64,000 nt of DNA, taken from Athripsodes cinereus (lineage: Eukaryota > Arthropoda > Insecta > Trichoptera > Leptoceridae). Positions 1 through 9,792 of this stretch are shown in pieces (positions within the stretch are counted from its first letter, which is position 1; each line of letters starts with the position of its first letter). Under the pieces are notes generated by a model. It ran no database searches and was not told where the DNA came from. It saw nothing but the letters and a program-made list of their open reading frames with translations. The position numbers and the translations under genes were made by a program. Location: contig OX388327.1 of NCBI GenBank assembly GCA_947579605.1, forward strand, positions 6,807,122 through 6,871,121, given 5' to 3'.

Positions 1-900
1 CTTTTCCTTCATAGAGTGAATAGTGAATGGCCTGCCCATACGATCTTCTTTACGGATGGGTCTAAATCTCATACAAATGAATGTGGATCGGCTGTTTACT
101 CTCCTTCTCTTCAAGTCGAACTTCAATTTCAACTCCCATCTTCTGCATCTGTTTTTACAGCAGAATGTTTAGCTCTCCGAGAGGCGTTAGGGGTAATTGT
201 CGAAAGATTACTTTCACGGGCAATTGTCTTTACTGATTCCCTTAGCCTCGTATCTCTTCTAGGGCGAAAGGGTAGTTTGTCATCAAATAATTGTATAATC
301 CACGATATTTTAAGATTGATGTTCGAGGCATCAAGTAAAAATATTGAGTTGGTGATTGCTTGGATCCCTTCTCATGTGGGTATTGCCGGAAACGAGAAAG
401 TAGATATTCTGGCTAAGGAAGCATGTTCTTGTGGTATATTGCCAAATGCATTTGTACTTCCTATAGGAGATTGTCTGGGTGTTGTAAGAGATAAAATTTA
501 TGAGAAGTGGAATTATTCATTTATCGGGTCTGTATCTGGGTCTCATTATAAAGGAATTCAGCCTTCAATCCCCTCGCAACCTTGGTTTCAAGAAACAAAA
601 TGGCCAAAATTAAACATTTCGCTTCTCTGTAGAATGAGGATAGGACATTGTGTTATTGCCTCTCATTTGGCCAGAATCAATATTCTGGATTCCCCTATGT
701 GCGAATGCGGGGAGGACACGGAAACTCTGGACCACGTTTTCTTTGGTTGCCCACTCCTACCTAATCAAGAATTTTCTCAGACGATTAGGAAGTTGGGTTT
801 TAATTTTCCCATTTCTGTCCATTCTCTTTTGGCCCAAAATTGTAATAAAGTGAACCTAGCCTTAATAAATCACCTTAAAAAATTTAATAAGAACATCTAA
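1..900 (+). CDS. I/R1-group LINE ORF2, C-terminal part (RNase H and zinc knuckle)
   Basis: The frame is open from base 1, so the ORF enters from outside the window and the GTG at 16 is not a real start. The protein shows an RNase H fold with its acidic residues in order: TDGS near the start, an E in TAECLALREAL, TDS at about residue 73, and D in GNEKVDILAKEA at about residue 130. It is followed by a cysteine-histidine knuckle (CECG...H...C) at about residue 226-245. RNase H after a reverse transcriptase plus such a knuckle is typical of I, R1 and LOA group non-LTR retrotransposons. RNase H removes the RNA strand during target-primed insertion. The ORF ends at TAA 898-900 without internal stops, so it is fairly young. 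The 3' flank runs into TAA-rich sequence near 985-1012, which resembles the (TAA)n tail of I elements. Endonuclease and RT domains are not in the window. Confidence 0.85.
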   Translation, partial: LFLHRVNSEWPAHTIFFTDGSKSHTNECGSAVYSPSLQVELQFQLPSSASVFTAECLALREALGVIVERLLSRAIVFTDSLSLVSLLGRKGSLSSNNCIIHDILRLMFEASSKNIELVIAWIPSHVGIAGNEKVDILAKEACSCGILPNAFVLPIGDCLGVVRDKIYEKWNYSFIGSVSGSHYKGIQPSIPSQPWFQETKWPKLNISLLCRMRIGHCVIASHLARINILDSPMCECGEDTETLDHVFFGCPLLPNQEFSQTIRKLGFNFPISVHSLLAQNCNKVNLALINHLKKFNKNI

Positions 901-1015
901 ATTATTAATTTTAATAAGAATAAATTTCAATAATTAATTATACCTAATGATAAATTGTTTTATAGTAAATGTTTTTGAAACAAATTATTATTATAAAAAT
1001 AATAATAAATTTTGA
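901..1015 (+). mobile_element. Probable 3' UTR and (TAA)n-like tail of the upstream LINE
   Basis: Sequence after the LINE stop is very AT-rich and ends in ATAAAAATAATAATAAA at about 993-1010, where the composition changes. A TAA-rich tail fits I-clade elements. The exact end is inferred. Confidence 0.45.
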
Positions 1016-1038
1016 CAAAGATTTTTTTTTTGTAAGAC

Positions 1039-1211
1039 TACGATGTGTTTAACATCAAATATATTCCTGAAAACGGCCCTGTGATTGCAACGATGTCGAC
1101 ACACAAGCGGTGTGCATGTATTGGTTACTCGGGCGGGGAGTTCATTGATCCCAATGCCCTTGAGATGTACTTGCCGCACGTGGCGACTGAAACGGCAGTT
1201 ACTATGTAGCT
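1039..1211 (+). CDS. Possible last coding exon of an unrecognised host gene
   Basis: A run of about 56 codons, distinctly richer in G and C than its flanks, reads open from TAC at 1039 to the TAG at about 1209-1211. Parts of the translation are VFNIKYIPENGPVIATM and GYSGGEFIDPNALEMYLPH, which look like ordinary globular protein. A ten-T tract followed by GTAAG lies just upstream (1022-1036) and could serve as a polypyrimidine tract and AAG acceptor, a less common form. An in-frame TAA overlaps that point, so without splicing the frame is closed. I do not recognise the family. It could instead be part of an old repeat. If it is an exon, the upstream LINE sits in the last intron. Confidence 0.35.
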
Positions 1212-1329
1212 ATGTACTAATGAATACCCACTACGTTAAGACATTGTACTCACAGCAGTGAGTATATAGGCATAATTCACTCGATGTCGGGTGCCTTGCC
1301 GAAAAGAAAAAGAAGAAGAAGAAGAAGTA

Positions 1330-2260
1330 TGTTGAAGATGAGCATCATTTTTTAATTATTTTAACATTGTAATTCGAACTTAGTCACAGAATCATCGAGT
1401 TTTTGCGATTTGCGATTGTCCTCAATGCCTAATCTTTCGCAATGCATTAACTTTTTTACATAGAAACTCAATAAAATCATGGTTGTATAAAAAAAAACTT
1501 GAAATTTTAATTTTTATAATGTTCTTTACAATAACGCACTTGCACGTACAAGTTTTTTTTCTGATAGAGGATATTCAATTTTTTGATAAATGCTGTGATG
1601 GAATTAATGAATTAAGGAAACTGCAAATATTCATGACTACATTTCATAGATTTATTCACACGATTTTTTTCATTCGATGACAAATATGGCGTTGTATAAA
1701 AAAACTTACATCTAAGAAAATATTTTTTTTTTATCCACCATCTGTTGTGTATATTTGTTTATTTTTTGTGCTTATTCATTTAACACCTATTGTATTTTAT
1801 TGATATTTATTTTGTTGAACTTCATATTAATCAAAAAATAAATTTTGCTTTGAAGTTAAACAAGTACTTTATTAGAGTGATTTCATTTCAAAAAAATATT
1901 TAAGCTCCGGCATTAACGATGTTTCCTCCTTATATGACTAAATATCGATGTATTGATTGTTAATATCACACCCCTTTAAAATGATAGAACCAATCTGTTA
2001 GGGAGGGGAAATAAGGGCGTATTGATTAAACAGAATTATTAATTAAGATATGACAAAAGGTACTATACATAACTAGTTTCTAAGTGAGTACATACAATAT
2101 AAATCTACTATACACAAATTTAGTTCTCAGTTCACTAACGCTGTTATGTGCTATACATATATATTATAATTTATTGAAGAATGGTACTAAGGTACTTTGG
2201 TACATGGTTTAAAGACTATATATAATATAATATTATTATCATCACCATCATCTTGACTCG
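1330..2260. other. AT-rich stretch without recognised gene
   Basis: No supported coding or repeat feature. AATAAA motifs near 1470 and 1837 could be poly(A) signals for the exon ending at 1211, but nothing else supports this. Confidence 0.3.
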
Positions 2261-2261
2261 A

Positions 2262-2520
2262 CCACTAGTATATCTCTGTGTTCTTCGGAACTGGCTGTGA
2301 ATAGACTTACAGAGCCCAATAGAGCTGGTAAGTCTAACTTCTATGAGTGGGTCTTTGGTGTTGTTGGACCGGTTACGTGGAATCGCCTACCGGTGCCATT
2401 GAGAGATAGTCAGATGTCACCAGCTTCAGAAGCATATTGAAAACTGAACTCTTCACCGGCGCCCTTGAGACGTTCTGGGGACTGTTAAACGGCGTCAAAA
2501 TAAAAATCGTCCAGAATCAT
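2262..2520 (+). pseudogene. Decayed LINE ORF2 C-terminus (frameshifted)
   Basis: Reading the + strand gives TWNRLPVPLRDSQ, then after a one-base frame change DVTSFRSILKTELFTGAL. This is the common C-terminal pattern WN-LP-R-...-FK-LK found at the end of jockey/CR1-type reverse transcriptase ORFs. The frameshift and lack of upstream domains mark it as a dead fragment. It ends in a (ATC)n run near 2515. Confidence 0.55.
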
Positions 2521-2527
2521 CATCATC

Positions 2528-2650
2528 ATCAACGTTGTCGCCATCACGCCACTTCCATTGCGAGGTAGGCAGAAATGATCGACCACCATTTACTCCTATC
2601 TTCGTTTACACTCTTCGGTTCTGTCACTGTCATACAATCCCATTCGCATG
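2528..2650 (-). mobile_element. 3'-end fragment of an RTE-like LINE (family RT-B)
   Basis: On the minus strand this reads as the same 3' end seen at 3898-4085 and 49058-49278 on the plus strand (TTTCTGCCTACC...GGCGTGATGG). Copies also occur at 5755, 7055 and 18145. Confidence 0.5.
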
Positions 2651-2921
2651 CCCTTATATTTTAAAAAAAGGTAACTTTGATAACTTTTTATGCACAGCAT
2701 AGGGTGTTCTGTTTTATTGAAAATAATGACAATATGTTCGAGACGATACACTTCTATTAATGGCTGGCACTGCTACACAATAATATATCGTATGTACAGA
2801 GTGGTTAGAAAAGAACATTACATACTACCTATAGGTAGGTATATAGCAGAGGTTTCATACCCAATTTTAGTGTGTTCGCGACTAAACGTTCAAATAATAA
2901 AATAAATGTGGAATTTAATTT

Positions 2922-3100
2922 GATGAGTTCGTCGGTAGCCTGGAGGTAGAGTCTCGGCCTCATGAACAAGGGGTCCGCGGTTCGATCCCAGATGTCGGCA
3001 AACTCCTCTTTCACGAAACAAGCTTTTAGCTTACTGTGAAAGGTGTATAAGGTTGTATTTGGGTTTATAACAAAATCCAGATATATCTATAAAAAAAAAT
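2922..3100 (+). mobile_element. tRNA-derived SINE, family SINE-A
   Basis: The head resembles a tRNA, with an A-box-like TAGCCTGGAGGTAGAG at 2937 and a perfect B box GGTTCGATCCC at 2979-2989. The body (TTTAGCTTACTGTGAAAGG and a run resembling TTGTATTTGGGTTTATAAC) is shared with copies at 9495, 23916, 48799 and 60044. The 3' end is ATATATCTATA plus an A run. RNA polymerase III promoter boxes and an A-rich tail are the hallmarks of a SINE. This is the only plus-strand copy of the family here. Confidence 0.85.
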
Positions 3101-3180
3101 ATTTACATAAATCCACGGCGTGAGACTTTTACGTGTTTCACTATACATAAAACAAATCAAATTTCTCATTCACAACACAA
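3101..3180 (-). mobile_element. LINE 3' tail fragment (family E)
   Basis: Minus-strand copy of a tail also seen at 39250 and 53292, containing a GGC-tetraloop-GCC hairpin (here partly mutated) next to a T/A-rich tail. Confidence 0.4.
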
Positions 3181-3897
3181 TTGGAGCAAGATAAGAACTA
3201 CAATTTGCGAAGAAATACAATTGGGAATCAAATTATAACATTTTTAAAATTAGTCAAAATATTTTAGTTGATAATGAAAATTCTTTTAGAAGATCCTTCA
3301 AAATGAAATGAAATATTCTTTAATGAAACCATGGAGATATTTTCAATTTCTAAACCGAATCACAAATCTGGCGACAGCAGACACAAGGAGGCGGGAGGAT
3401 AGGAGTTTTGAGTGCAAGTGAACTAATAAAATTTTGGAATCTGAGTTCTGAAATGTAGGTCTTCACTTTTAAAAAATCAGAAAATAATCTGTAACAAAAC
3501 CAAGATATAATTCAATATATGTCAAACTTCTATACCTTTTCGTTGATCTGGCAACGGAAGACGGGTAGAAATTTCAGTATAAGAAAAATCATAAAATTCT
3601 AGAAATCTGTGACTTTAAAAAAGGTTCCCCATTTCATTGTAAAAAAAATGTCACCTTAGTTATATTCTATTATTTTTGCTAATCAAAACTTATGCTCGCC
3701 ATTATTTTCTTTACTCTCTATTTCGCTTTCGTGACAAAAAGTTGAGAAGCCCTGGTCTATAGGAATAGTACATAATAATAATATGTGGTTGGAAGTATAA
3801 TGTATTGTCTCATTTTTCTCACTTTTGATACGATACAAAATGTCTATTCTTCTACACAACCACTCTGATCAATTTACAGAGGTGGATTTTTGACGAA

Positions 3898-4085
3898 AAG
3901 GGTGTGTTTATCTGAAAGAGAGGGTGTGAGAAAGCGCGGACGTCCAATAACTACATGACTTGACTACGTAGATCAAATTCTCAAGGACGGTCGCATGTTG
4001 AGTAAGAGGAATCGGTGTGCATGTATGAGAAACTGGACGAATGTAGAGGAAGCGAAAGTAGGTTAGGATAGATCATCAGATAGTA
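3898..4085 (+). pseudogene. RTE-like LINE ORF C-terminal fragment (family RT-B)
   Basis: Translation gives RKRGRPITT and YVDQILKDGRML, then NWTNVEEAKVG. This is the GRP...TTWLD...D pattern near the end of RTE-type reverse-transcriptase ORFs. An in-frame TGA replaces the usual tryptophan. Related copies lie at 18275, 37745 and 49058. Confidence 0.6.
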
Positions 4086-4169
4086 TAAATAGTATTTTTT
4101 AACATTCACACCTTGCTTTTTACTCAGATATTATTTCAGTTATCAAAAGATTTAGTTTTTTTATAAAAT

Positions 4170-4345
4170 TTCACCGAACTGTATTCGGTTCTTGTGGAAC
4201 TAAATTCTGTATGATTTACGAACTCTGGAGAGTGTGGAGGTGTTCTAGGCAAGGTGAAATGAATTTTTTTTTCAGGAAATATTATGATTCTTGAATGGGC
4301 TCTCGCGGTGATTTTTCCATAAAAAGGTGCATCTTTAAAGCAAAA
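4170..4345 (+). pseudogene. LINE ORF2 C-terminal fragment (family LINE-X), decayed
   Basis: Matches the better copy at 14603-14770: LYDLRTLESVEVF in frame, but with stops (TAA after LWN, TAG after EVF). The following CTTGAATGGGCTCTCGCGGT belongs to the 3' UTR shared with 14700 and 53790. Confidence 0.65.
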
Positions 4346-4734
4346 TTAGAAAGAAATTGTCTACTTTATTATTTTTTCTTCATTAATCTGGAATATTACC
4401 TATCGTTACACACTATACAGCTGATAATTGTGACAAAATATATTCTAAATCCGACACTTAATTCAAATTCCAATAATACCAATGTCACTATATAGAAATG
4501 AATCGTCATATCAGAACAGATGTAATATGTAGGTATGTAGAAAAATTAAGCGAAGCGAGGGTGTTAGAACTGCAATATGTACTTTTACTTACAATACCAA
4601 TGAACATAGATTCGTGTTAGTAGGTACTCATTGTTAGTACCTACTGGCACGATGCATATTATGCTGTAGCGAAATTATTTATGACAAGTGGTGATGTTTC
4701 TGTCATGATACAAACACATTAATGTATTGATCCT

Positions 4735-5165
4735 CATATTATTATTCCATCATGACATTCCTCATAAGTGAGGTAGCCTGTGAATTCACTGCATAATAAA
4801 TAAACATGCAGGTTTTCATCCCGTTCCATTAAAAAATGAGACATTCAAAACGGATATAACATTCATCACTCGTTACCTTAATGCAGAACTATCCTAAGTT
4901 CAAATTTTGGTCAAACTTAGTTACGTATTAAGAAATAAGAAATGATAATAACAGATAATTTAATGAATCTGAGTAATTAACTTCGTATATTATAAGGCAT
5001 GTCAAAAATTTGCTAAAGATGTTTTTAATATTTTTTATTATCATTACAAAAACAAAATTTTAAACTGCTCCTTTGAAAAATCACCCTGGTTGTGAGGTGG
5101 ATCTTTCTTCAATATACGTGATTTTTAAACTTAAACCTGTCTTTCACAGGACAATAGAAAATTAA
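4735..5165 (-). repeat. R1 repeat, fragmented copy
   Basis: Pieces at 4740-4860 (CCATCATGACATTCCTC, GTGAGGTAGCC) and 5130-5170 (CTGTCTTTCACAGGACAATA) match the R1 consensus with insertions between. Confidence 0.5.
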
Positions 5166-5329
5166 AAGAAGCGGAAATGGCTAGATCATGTATAGACCAG
5201 CATGGTTACTCTTGATGCAATCTAAATATAATTTTAATCTTGTCTTGATCTTAATCTAACATTAGTTGTGGAATTCTCAAGAAATAATTTTTCGAGAAAT
5301 TTCTCGAAGTAGAGAATTTTCCGAATTTT

Positions 5330-5460
5330 TTATTTTATTTTTTATTTAACAGTATAATAATAAAAAATAACTTTATTCAATCAATCAATAACAATGTACA
5401 AATGCAAGGGCAATTTATCACCAATATGGCTACAATTAATTATGGAAACAAAAAATGTTA
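5330..5460 (-). mobile_element. Probable LINE 3' tail
   Basis: On the minus strand it ends TTGATTGAATAAAGTTATTT followed by a T/A tail, like other LINE tails in the window. The family is not otherwise identified. Confidence 0.35.
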
Positions 5461-5754
5461 GGTACCTACATAGAAAAAGTGCTAGTAACTGACGAAAAAT
5501 CTTGATGTTTTACACCAGACATACCCATATTCAAGTTTTAAAAAAATTGCAGGTACGTACATGGAAAAAAGTGTTAATAACCTCTGATTTGGGCCTTAAT
5601 CAGCCCCACAAATTTTTGGATCAATAAGGTTGGCTGCAAAGTGTATTGGGCAAAAGGTCATAATACCATTAAGAAAAATTATGGAGAGAAATTTCTCGTT
5701 CTCGAGAATTTTCTCTTCTCACATCACTACACGCGCGAAGTGACTATAGTCAAA

Positions 5755-6010
5755 AATACATACATACATACCATCACGGCGCATCCCTCGTCGTGTTGGC
5801 AGAAAGGATCGAGCGCCACTTCCTTCTATCTTCGCATCCTTCACTGTCATACAATTCCTCATGAATGCTCCCCTATTCAATGAGCTAACACGTTACCGTC
5901 TTGTAGAATCTGGTATATATAATCTTGCCATTTGATCACCATTCCTCTGAGCCAAATATATTTTCTAAGTATTTCTATCCTCATTCATTCTTTCCATATG
6001 CCCAAACCAT
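5755..6010 (-). mobile_element. RT-B LINE 3'-end fragment
   Basis: Shares CCATCACGGCGCATCCCTCG, TGGCAGAAAGGATCGAG and a TTCACTGTCATACAATTCC region with copies at 2528 and 7055. Confidence 0.5.
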
Positions 6011-6161
6011 CGTTAGTTATTTATGTACATTCATCTTTTGAAAATACGTGCAAACCAATCTCGCTATAGCGGTATCGTGGTATTATTGACTTAAGTCCCT
6101 TCGCGCATCGTAGGATTAAGATTAAGATCGTATTAAGATTGTGTCAAGTGTAACCTTGTTG

Positions 6162-6900
6162 ATCCAATAGAAAAGATAGATACTAGAATATTGAACAGGA
6201 GGTAACCAAAAAATAAATAGGTATGTGAAAAGATTCGAAAGGTAGCACAAAAAATTGTTTTAAATATTTATTCCAGAAATAAGATAATACTGTTTATGTA
6301 CACATAAGTTAGTATATCGTCTAAAAGAATATAAATCAAAAAGTGTTAACCCTTCAACGCTCGCGTCCGTTTTTCGACCGCACCACATTTCCAGCGTTAT
6401 CTTGTTTGATTTATAAACAATGAAATATCTACGGCATTTTTCAGACACGGAGATAAATTCGGATGCAATATTTCATACTTTAGTTAATGACTATCAGTGA
6501 TTTTTGTGTGTGGGTTTACTTTTACATAACGTATTGTTATTTCGAACACTGAGTTGATGCTATTTTTGTTACTATTATTTCAATTAATGATTTTGTACAA
6601 CCAGAATCTTCGACGACCATTTACCATTTAATATTGAGTGAGCGTTTATATTGTGTCATAGAATTGTGTAGTTGAATGGAGTGGGGGAGGTAGCCAAAGT
6701 AGAGTAAAGAATCTTAAAGCGCTGAGACAAAGTAAAATACTGATTCGGTCTTCCTTGGTACGGGCTCATGCCCAGTTAGGTAGGTTTTTATGACATGTTG
6801 TTTCAAATACTGCTAAATAAATATTTATTATATAAAATCTTTCTTCTTACATGTGGAGAATTATCCTTAAGCGCTAAATAATTTTCTAAATATCTGAGTT
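6162..6900. other. No recognised feature
   Basis: AT-rich sequence with short non-repetitive ORFs on both strands. I see no splice-framed exon or known repeat. Confidence 0.3.
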
Positions 6901-6904
6901 TTTC

Positions 6905-7275
6905 ATCATCATCATCACCTTCGTCTGACCCTCAGCTCTGAAATTTATGGCCATCGTGCCTCACTCTATTCACCATCCATCTTCGCAATGAATGATACTC
7001 CGCTATATGCAGAACCCTGTGTGCGGAACCCTTTTTCTAGGACAACATTTTTCAAAATCATTATTATAATCATACCGCTTTCCTTGCGAGGTAGATAGGT
7101 CCATCGAGCACCTTTTACTTCCATTTTTACATATTACATACTTTTCGCTTCCATTACTGTAAAAATCTCCTGCGTGTTATCCCAATCAATGTGCTCAACA
7201 GGTCTCGCTCTGCTTTATACGATTTTTCCATTTAATCTTTGGACGGCCACGTATCCAAGTATCATTCGTCTCATA
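6905..7275 (-). mobile_element. RT-B-like LINE 3'-end fragments
   Basis: Begins with a (CATCAT)n run. At 7055-7275 it carries the CCTTGCGAGGTAGATAGG...TCCATCGAGCACCTTTTACT region shared with 2528 and 5755. Confidence 0.45.
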
Positions 7276-7894
7276 TTGAAGATTTGAAAAACAGATTTTT
7301 TATTGACAAATTAAACAACCTTCGTTTGAAAATATCTTTGCAGCAATTTGTTCCTATTCTTAATAATTTTATTTTCACACTCAAATATACTTCATAGTTC
7401 AATTCATTGCATATGCATGATATGAAATAAAACATTCAAATATACTTGCACAAGGAATGATTTAAAAAAAAATGATCGGGAAAGAGTGAATCGGCGCATT
7501 ATCCCAATAATAAATGACACTGTTGCCTGAAACCAAAACCACGTAAGTAATATTTCAGTTTGCATTCGTATATTTATTTTTTGTTCATAATAATAGCTCA
7601 CACCCTCATAATAACGGATTTCATCAATTTCACCCCCAAGGCATATTGTGTCAAAACCTGTAGGTGATAAAATATGTCATTTACAAATCGAAGCGAAATG
7701 GAAAAATGTTGTTTACTGTGTTGTTATTACTATTATTATTCTTATTAGCAGCGATCCGTTGTGGTGATGAATGGGTTAAAAATCTCGTCCTATGGGGGAT
7801 AGAAGGTTAATATATTTTTTCAATACACCTACTACTTTTTAAATTATGATTTGTTGATTTGGGAAGAATATTATTTTTGATTCATTTCGAATGT

Positions 7895-8045
7895 TTTACC
7901 TATGTATATTTCCTACAAGTGGGGTAGCCAATAGACTCACTGCATGCAATGTTCATACAGGTTGTCCTCTCTGTTGTTTTACTGCTAGTAAAAATGCAGG
8001 TTGTCATTTATAAAATAGTACAGAAATTAGAAAAATTATGGTGCT
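7895..8045 (-). repeat. R1 repeat
   Basis: Contains TCCTACAAGTGGGGTAGCCA and a following half with GCATGCAATGTTCATACAGG. A further R1 piece (TCTTACAGGACAACCGAAAA) lies at 8610-8690, so the original copy was split by other insertions, among them the element at 8141. Confidence 0.65.
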
Positions 8046-8140
8046 TTTATAGTTTGGAATGTGCATTTTAAAGGCTTTTATCACCATTTGAATCATACAT
8101 TTTAGCACTTCTTCGCAAAAAGGTCCACACATGACGGAAC

Positions 8141-8340
8141 GAGGCCTACGTCAAAACCCATTTTAGCGTTACGTTTTCGTTCAGTTAGCGTTCGAATACA
8201 GACGACGTTGCAAGCAAGTGTCAATTTCGTTACTAAGATACACAATAGTTCCGAAAATTTACAATTTGGCGCAACGTCCTCTACATTCGAACGTTTGCAA
8301 CACGAAAACGAACGCTTAAATGTGTTTTGACTTCAGGCCT
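8141..8340. mobile_element. Palindromic TIR element, family MITE-A
   Basis: Ends are AGGCCTACGTCAAAACC and GTTTTGACTTCAGGCCT. Inside are CATTTTAGCGTTACGTTTTC and its near mirror. It has the same plan as 14402-14602 and 36791-36990. It interrupts or abuts an R1 copy. No clear target duplication was found here. Confidence 0.7.
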
Positions 8341-8920
8341 CAGGTGTGTGACGTCATCAGACCCAAAAGACAGTTTTACGAGTCAAATGCGTGCCAATAC
8401 AACTTACTGCCTAACGACTTTACAACGGGCTAATTCAATGACATGGCGTTTAAAATTTTGACAGAAATATGAATTTTGAAAAAGAAAATAATGAATGAAA
8501 ATTTTTATTTTATCGTTTCTTATTAGGATATTCGTAATCAGCGTATATTAATTAATATAAATTGATAACATTTATTCATATTCCTCACACATGCATGTTT
8601 CCCTTACCAATACCTGCCTCTTACAGGACAACCGAAAACTTACAGAAAAGAGTCAGAGATCTTTTCTTTACGGGGGACTCACGAGATATTCATAAATAGA
8701 TATAAGTATAACAATATTTTATTTTACTTAAGGGCCCCCATTTAGCAAAAACGGTAAAATATTCAATTTTCAACAAATTTGATAGAAAAACTGCCAAAAC
8801 TTGTTGCTCCTTGCGAACATATTGATTTGATAACATAAAAAAAATCAAATATTTATTACCAATATTAGTTTTTTACTAAAAAATAAATAAATCGCAGACT
8901 GACGGATTTATTTAGGTACT

Positions 8921-9070
8921 ACTACTACTACTACTACTATACCATCACGGTATATCCCACAAGTGGGGTAGCCAGCAGACCAGCTGCATGTAAGAAACAT
9001 GGAAGCTGTCCTCTTCGTGCCAATATAAAATCAAGACATTCAGGATGGGTGGCAAATCTCAATTTGCTTT
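8921..9070 (-). mobile_element. R1 copy with 17-bp target-site duplication
   Basis: Flanked by identical GGATTTATTTAGGTACT at 8904-8920 and 9071-9087. On the minus strand the insert runs from GCCACCCATCC through CTGGCTACCCCACTTGTGGG to TATACCGTGATGGTATA and a (AGT)n tail at the 8921 side. The long direct repeat and simple tail show that R1 moves by target-primed reverse transcription. Confidence 0.8.
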
Positions 9071-9494
9071 GGATTTATTTAGGTACTTTTTTTATATCAA
9101 AATACAAATTATTTCTTAAATTTATATTTTTTCATTCATTCTATCAAGCATATAAATACTATAGATTTTAGCAAACTTTTTTTAGGGTACAAAAAATCGA
9201 GTTCATGTGGTCATTTTTGGTTTCAAAATATGAGAAATTATATCAAAAAAATATTTTTTAATCAGTCAAAATCCATGAAAAAAAAACAAAAAAAATTGAA
9301 TTTATTTGCTCTATAATTGTAATAATTATCTAAGTATTCGTAATATTAAAAAAAAGTATAAGAAAATTTGTAGATTTCCCGTGCATTTATGTACCAAACA
9401 CAGCCCCGAATTCTATTTTTAGAAATATGCTTTTTATAAATACTATGAAGCTAAAATCGAGTTGTTTTTTTTTTTTTTTTTTTCTTTTTTTTTT

Positions 9495-9660
9495 ATAGAT
9501 ATATCTGGGTTTGTTATAAACCCAAATACAACCTTATACACCTTTCACACTAAGCTAAAAGCTTGTGCCGTGAAAGGGGAGTTTGCCGGCACCTGGGATC
9601 GAACCACGGACCCCTTGTTCTGAAGGCCGAGACTCTACCTCCAGGCTACCGATGAACTCT
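9495..9660 (-). mobile_element. SINE-A
   Basis: Minus-strand copy with B-box complement GGGATCGAACC near 9595 and the head complement CTACCTCCAGGCTACCGA at about 9635. The A-rich tail is the T run at 9463-9494. Confidence 0.85.
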
Positions 9661-9792
9661 ATTGGTAATTAATATTTGTTTTCATATTTTATTTAAATCA
9701 AAATGTTCGTAGGGTCAACAAGTTTTGAGAGTTTGTGTACCAAACTTGTTGAAAATTGAATGTTTTATCGTTTTTGCTAAAGGGGCGCCTTA

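Larger units (their letters stand above)
5198..6161. mobile_element. TIR element, family MITE-B, long copy
   Basis: The left end CAGCATGGTTACTCTTGATG is mirrored at the right end, whose complement reads CAACAAGGTTACACTTGACA. Both continue with runs resembling TCTTAATCTTGTCTTGATCT. Shorter members lie at 40841-41040 and 61864-62080. The 964-bp length comes from inserted repeat pieces, including a LINE tail at about 5330-5460 and an RT-B fragment at 5755-6010. No transposase is visible. Confidence 0.6.
8731..9789. mobile_element. Harbinger-like nonautonomous TIR element
   Basis: Left arm 8731-8784 and right arm 9738-9789 are inverted copies of about 50 bp (AGGGCCCCCATTTAGCAAAA against AGGCGCCCCTTTAGCAAAA, then TATTCAATTTTCAACAA). 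TTA flanks both ends (8728-8730 and 9790-9792). A 3-bp TWA target site and GGGCC-type ends are typical of PIF/Harbinger elements. No transposase ORF is seen. It carries two later insertions, an R1 copy (8921-9070) and a SINE-A (9495-9660). Confidence 0.6.

Noticed and set aside
991..1179. Minus-strand ORF of 62 codons
   Set aside because: Antisense shadow of the block at 1039-1211, with no splice or family support.
2937..2995. tRNA gene
   Set aside because: The B box is perfect but the sequence continues into a SINE body that occurs five times; no acceptor stem closes.
5610..5660. mariner-type end (AGGTTGGCTGCAAAG)
   Set aside because: Only one end is visible, with no partner, TA pair or transposase remnant.
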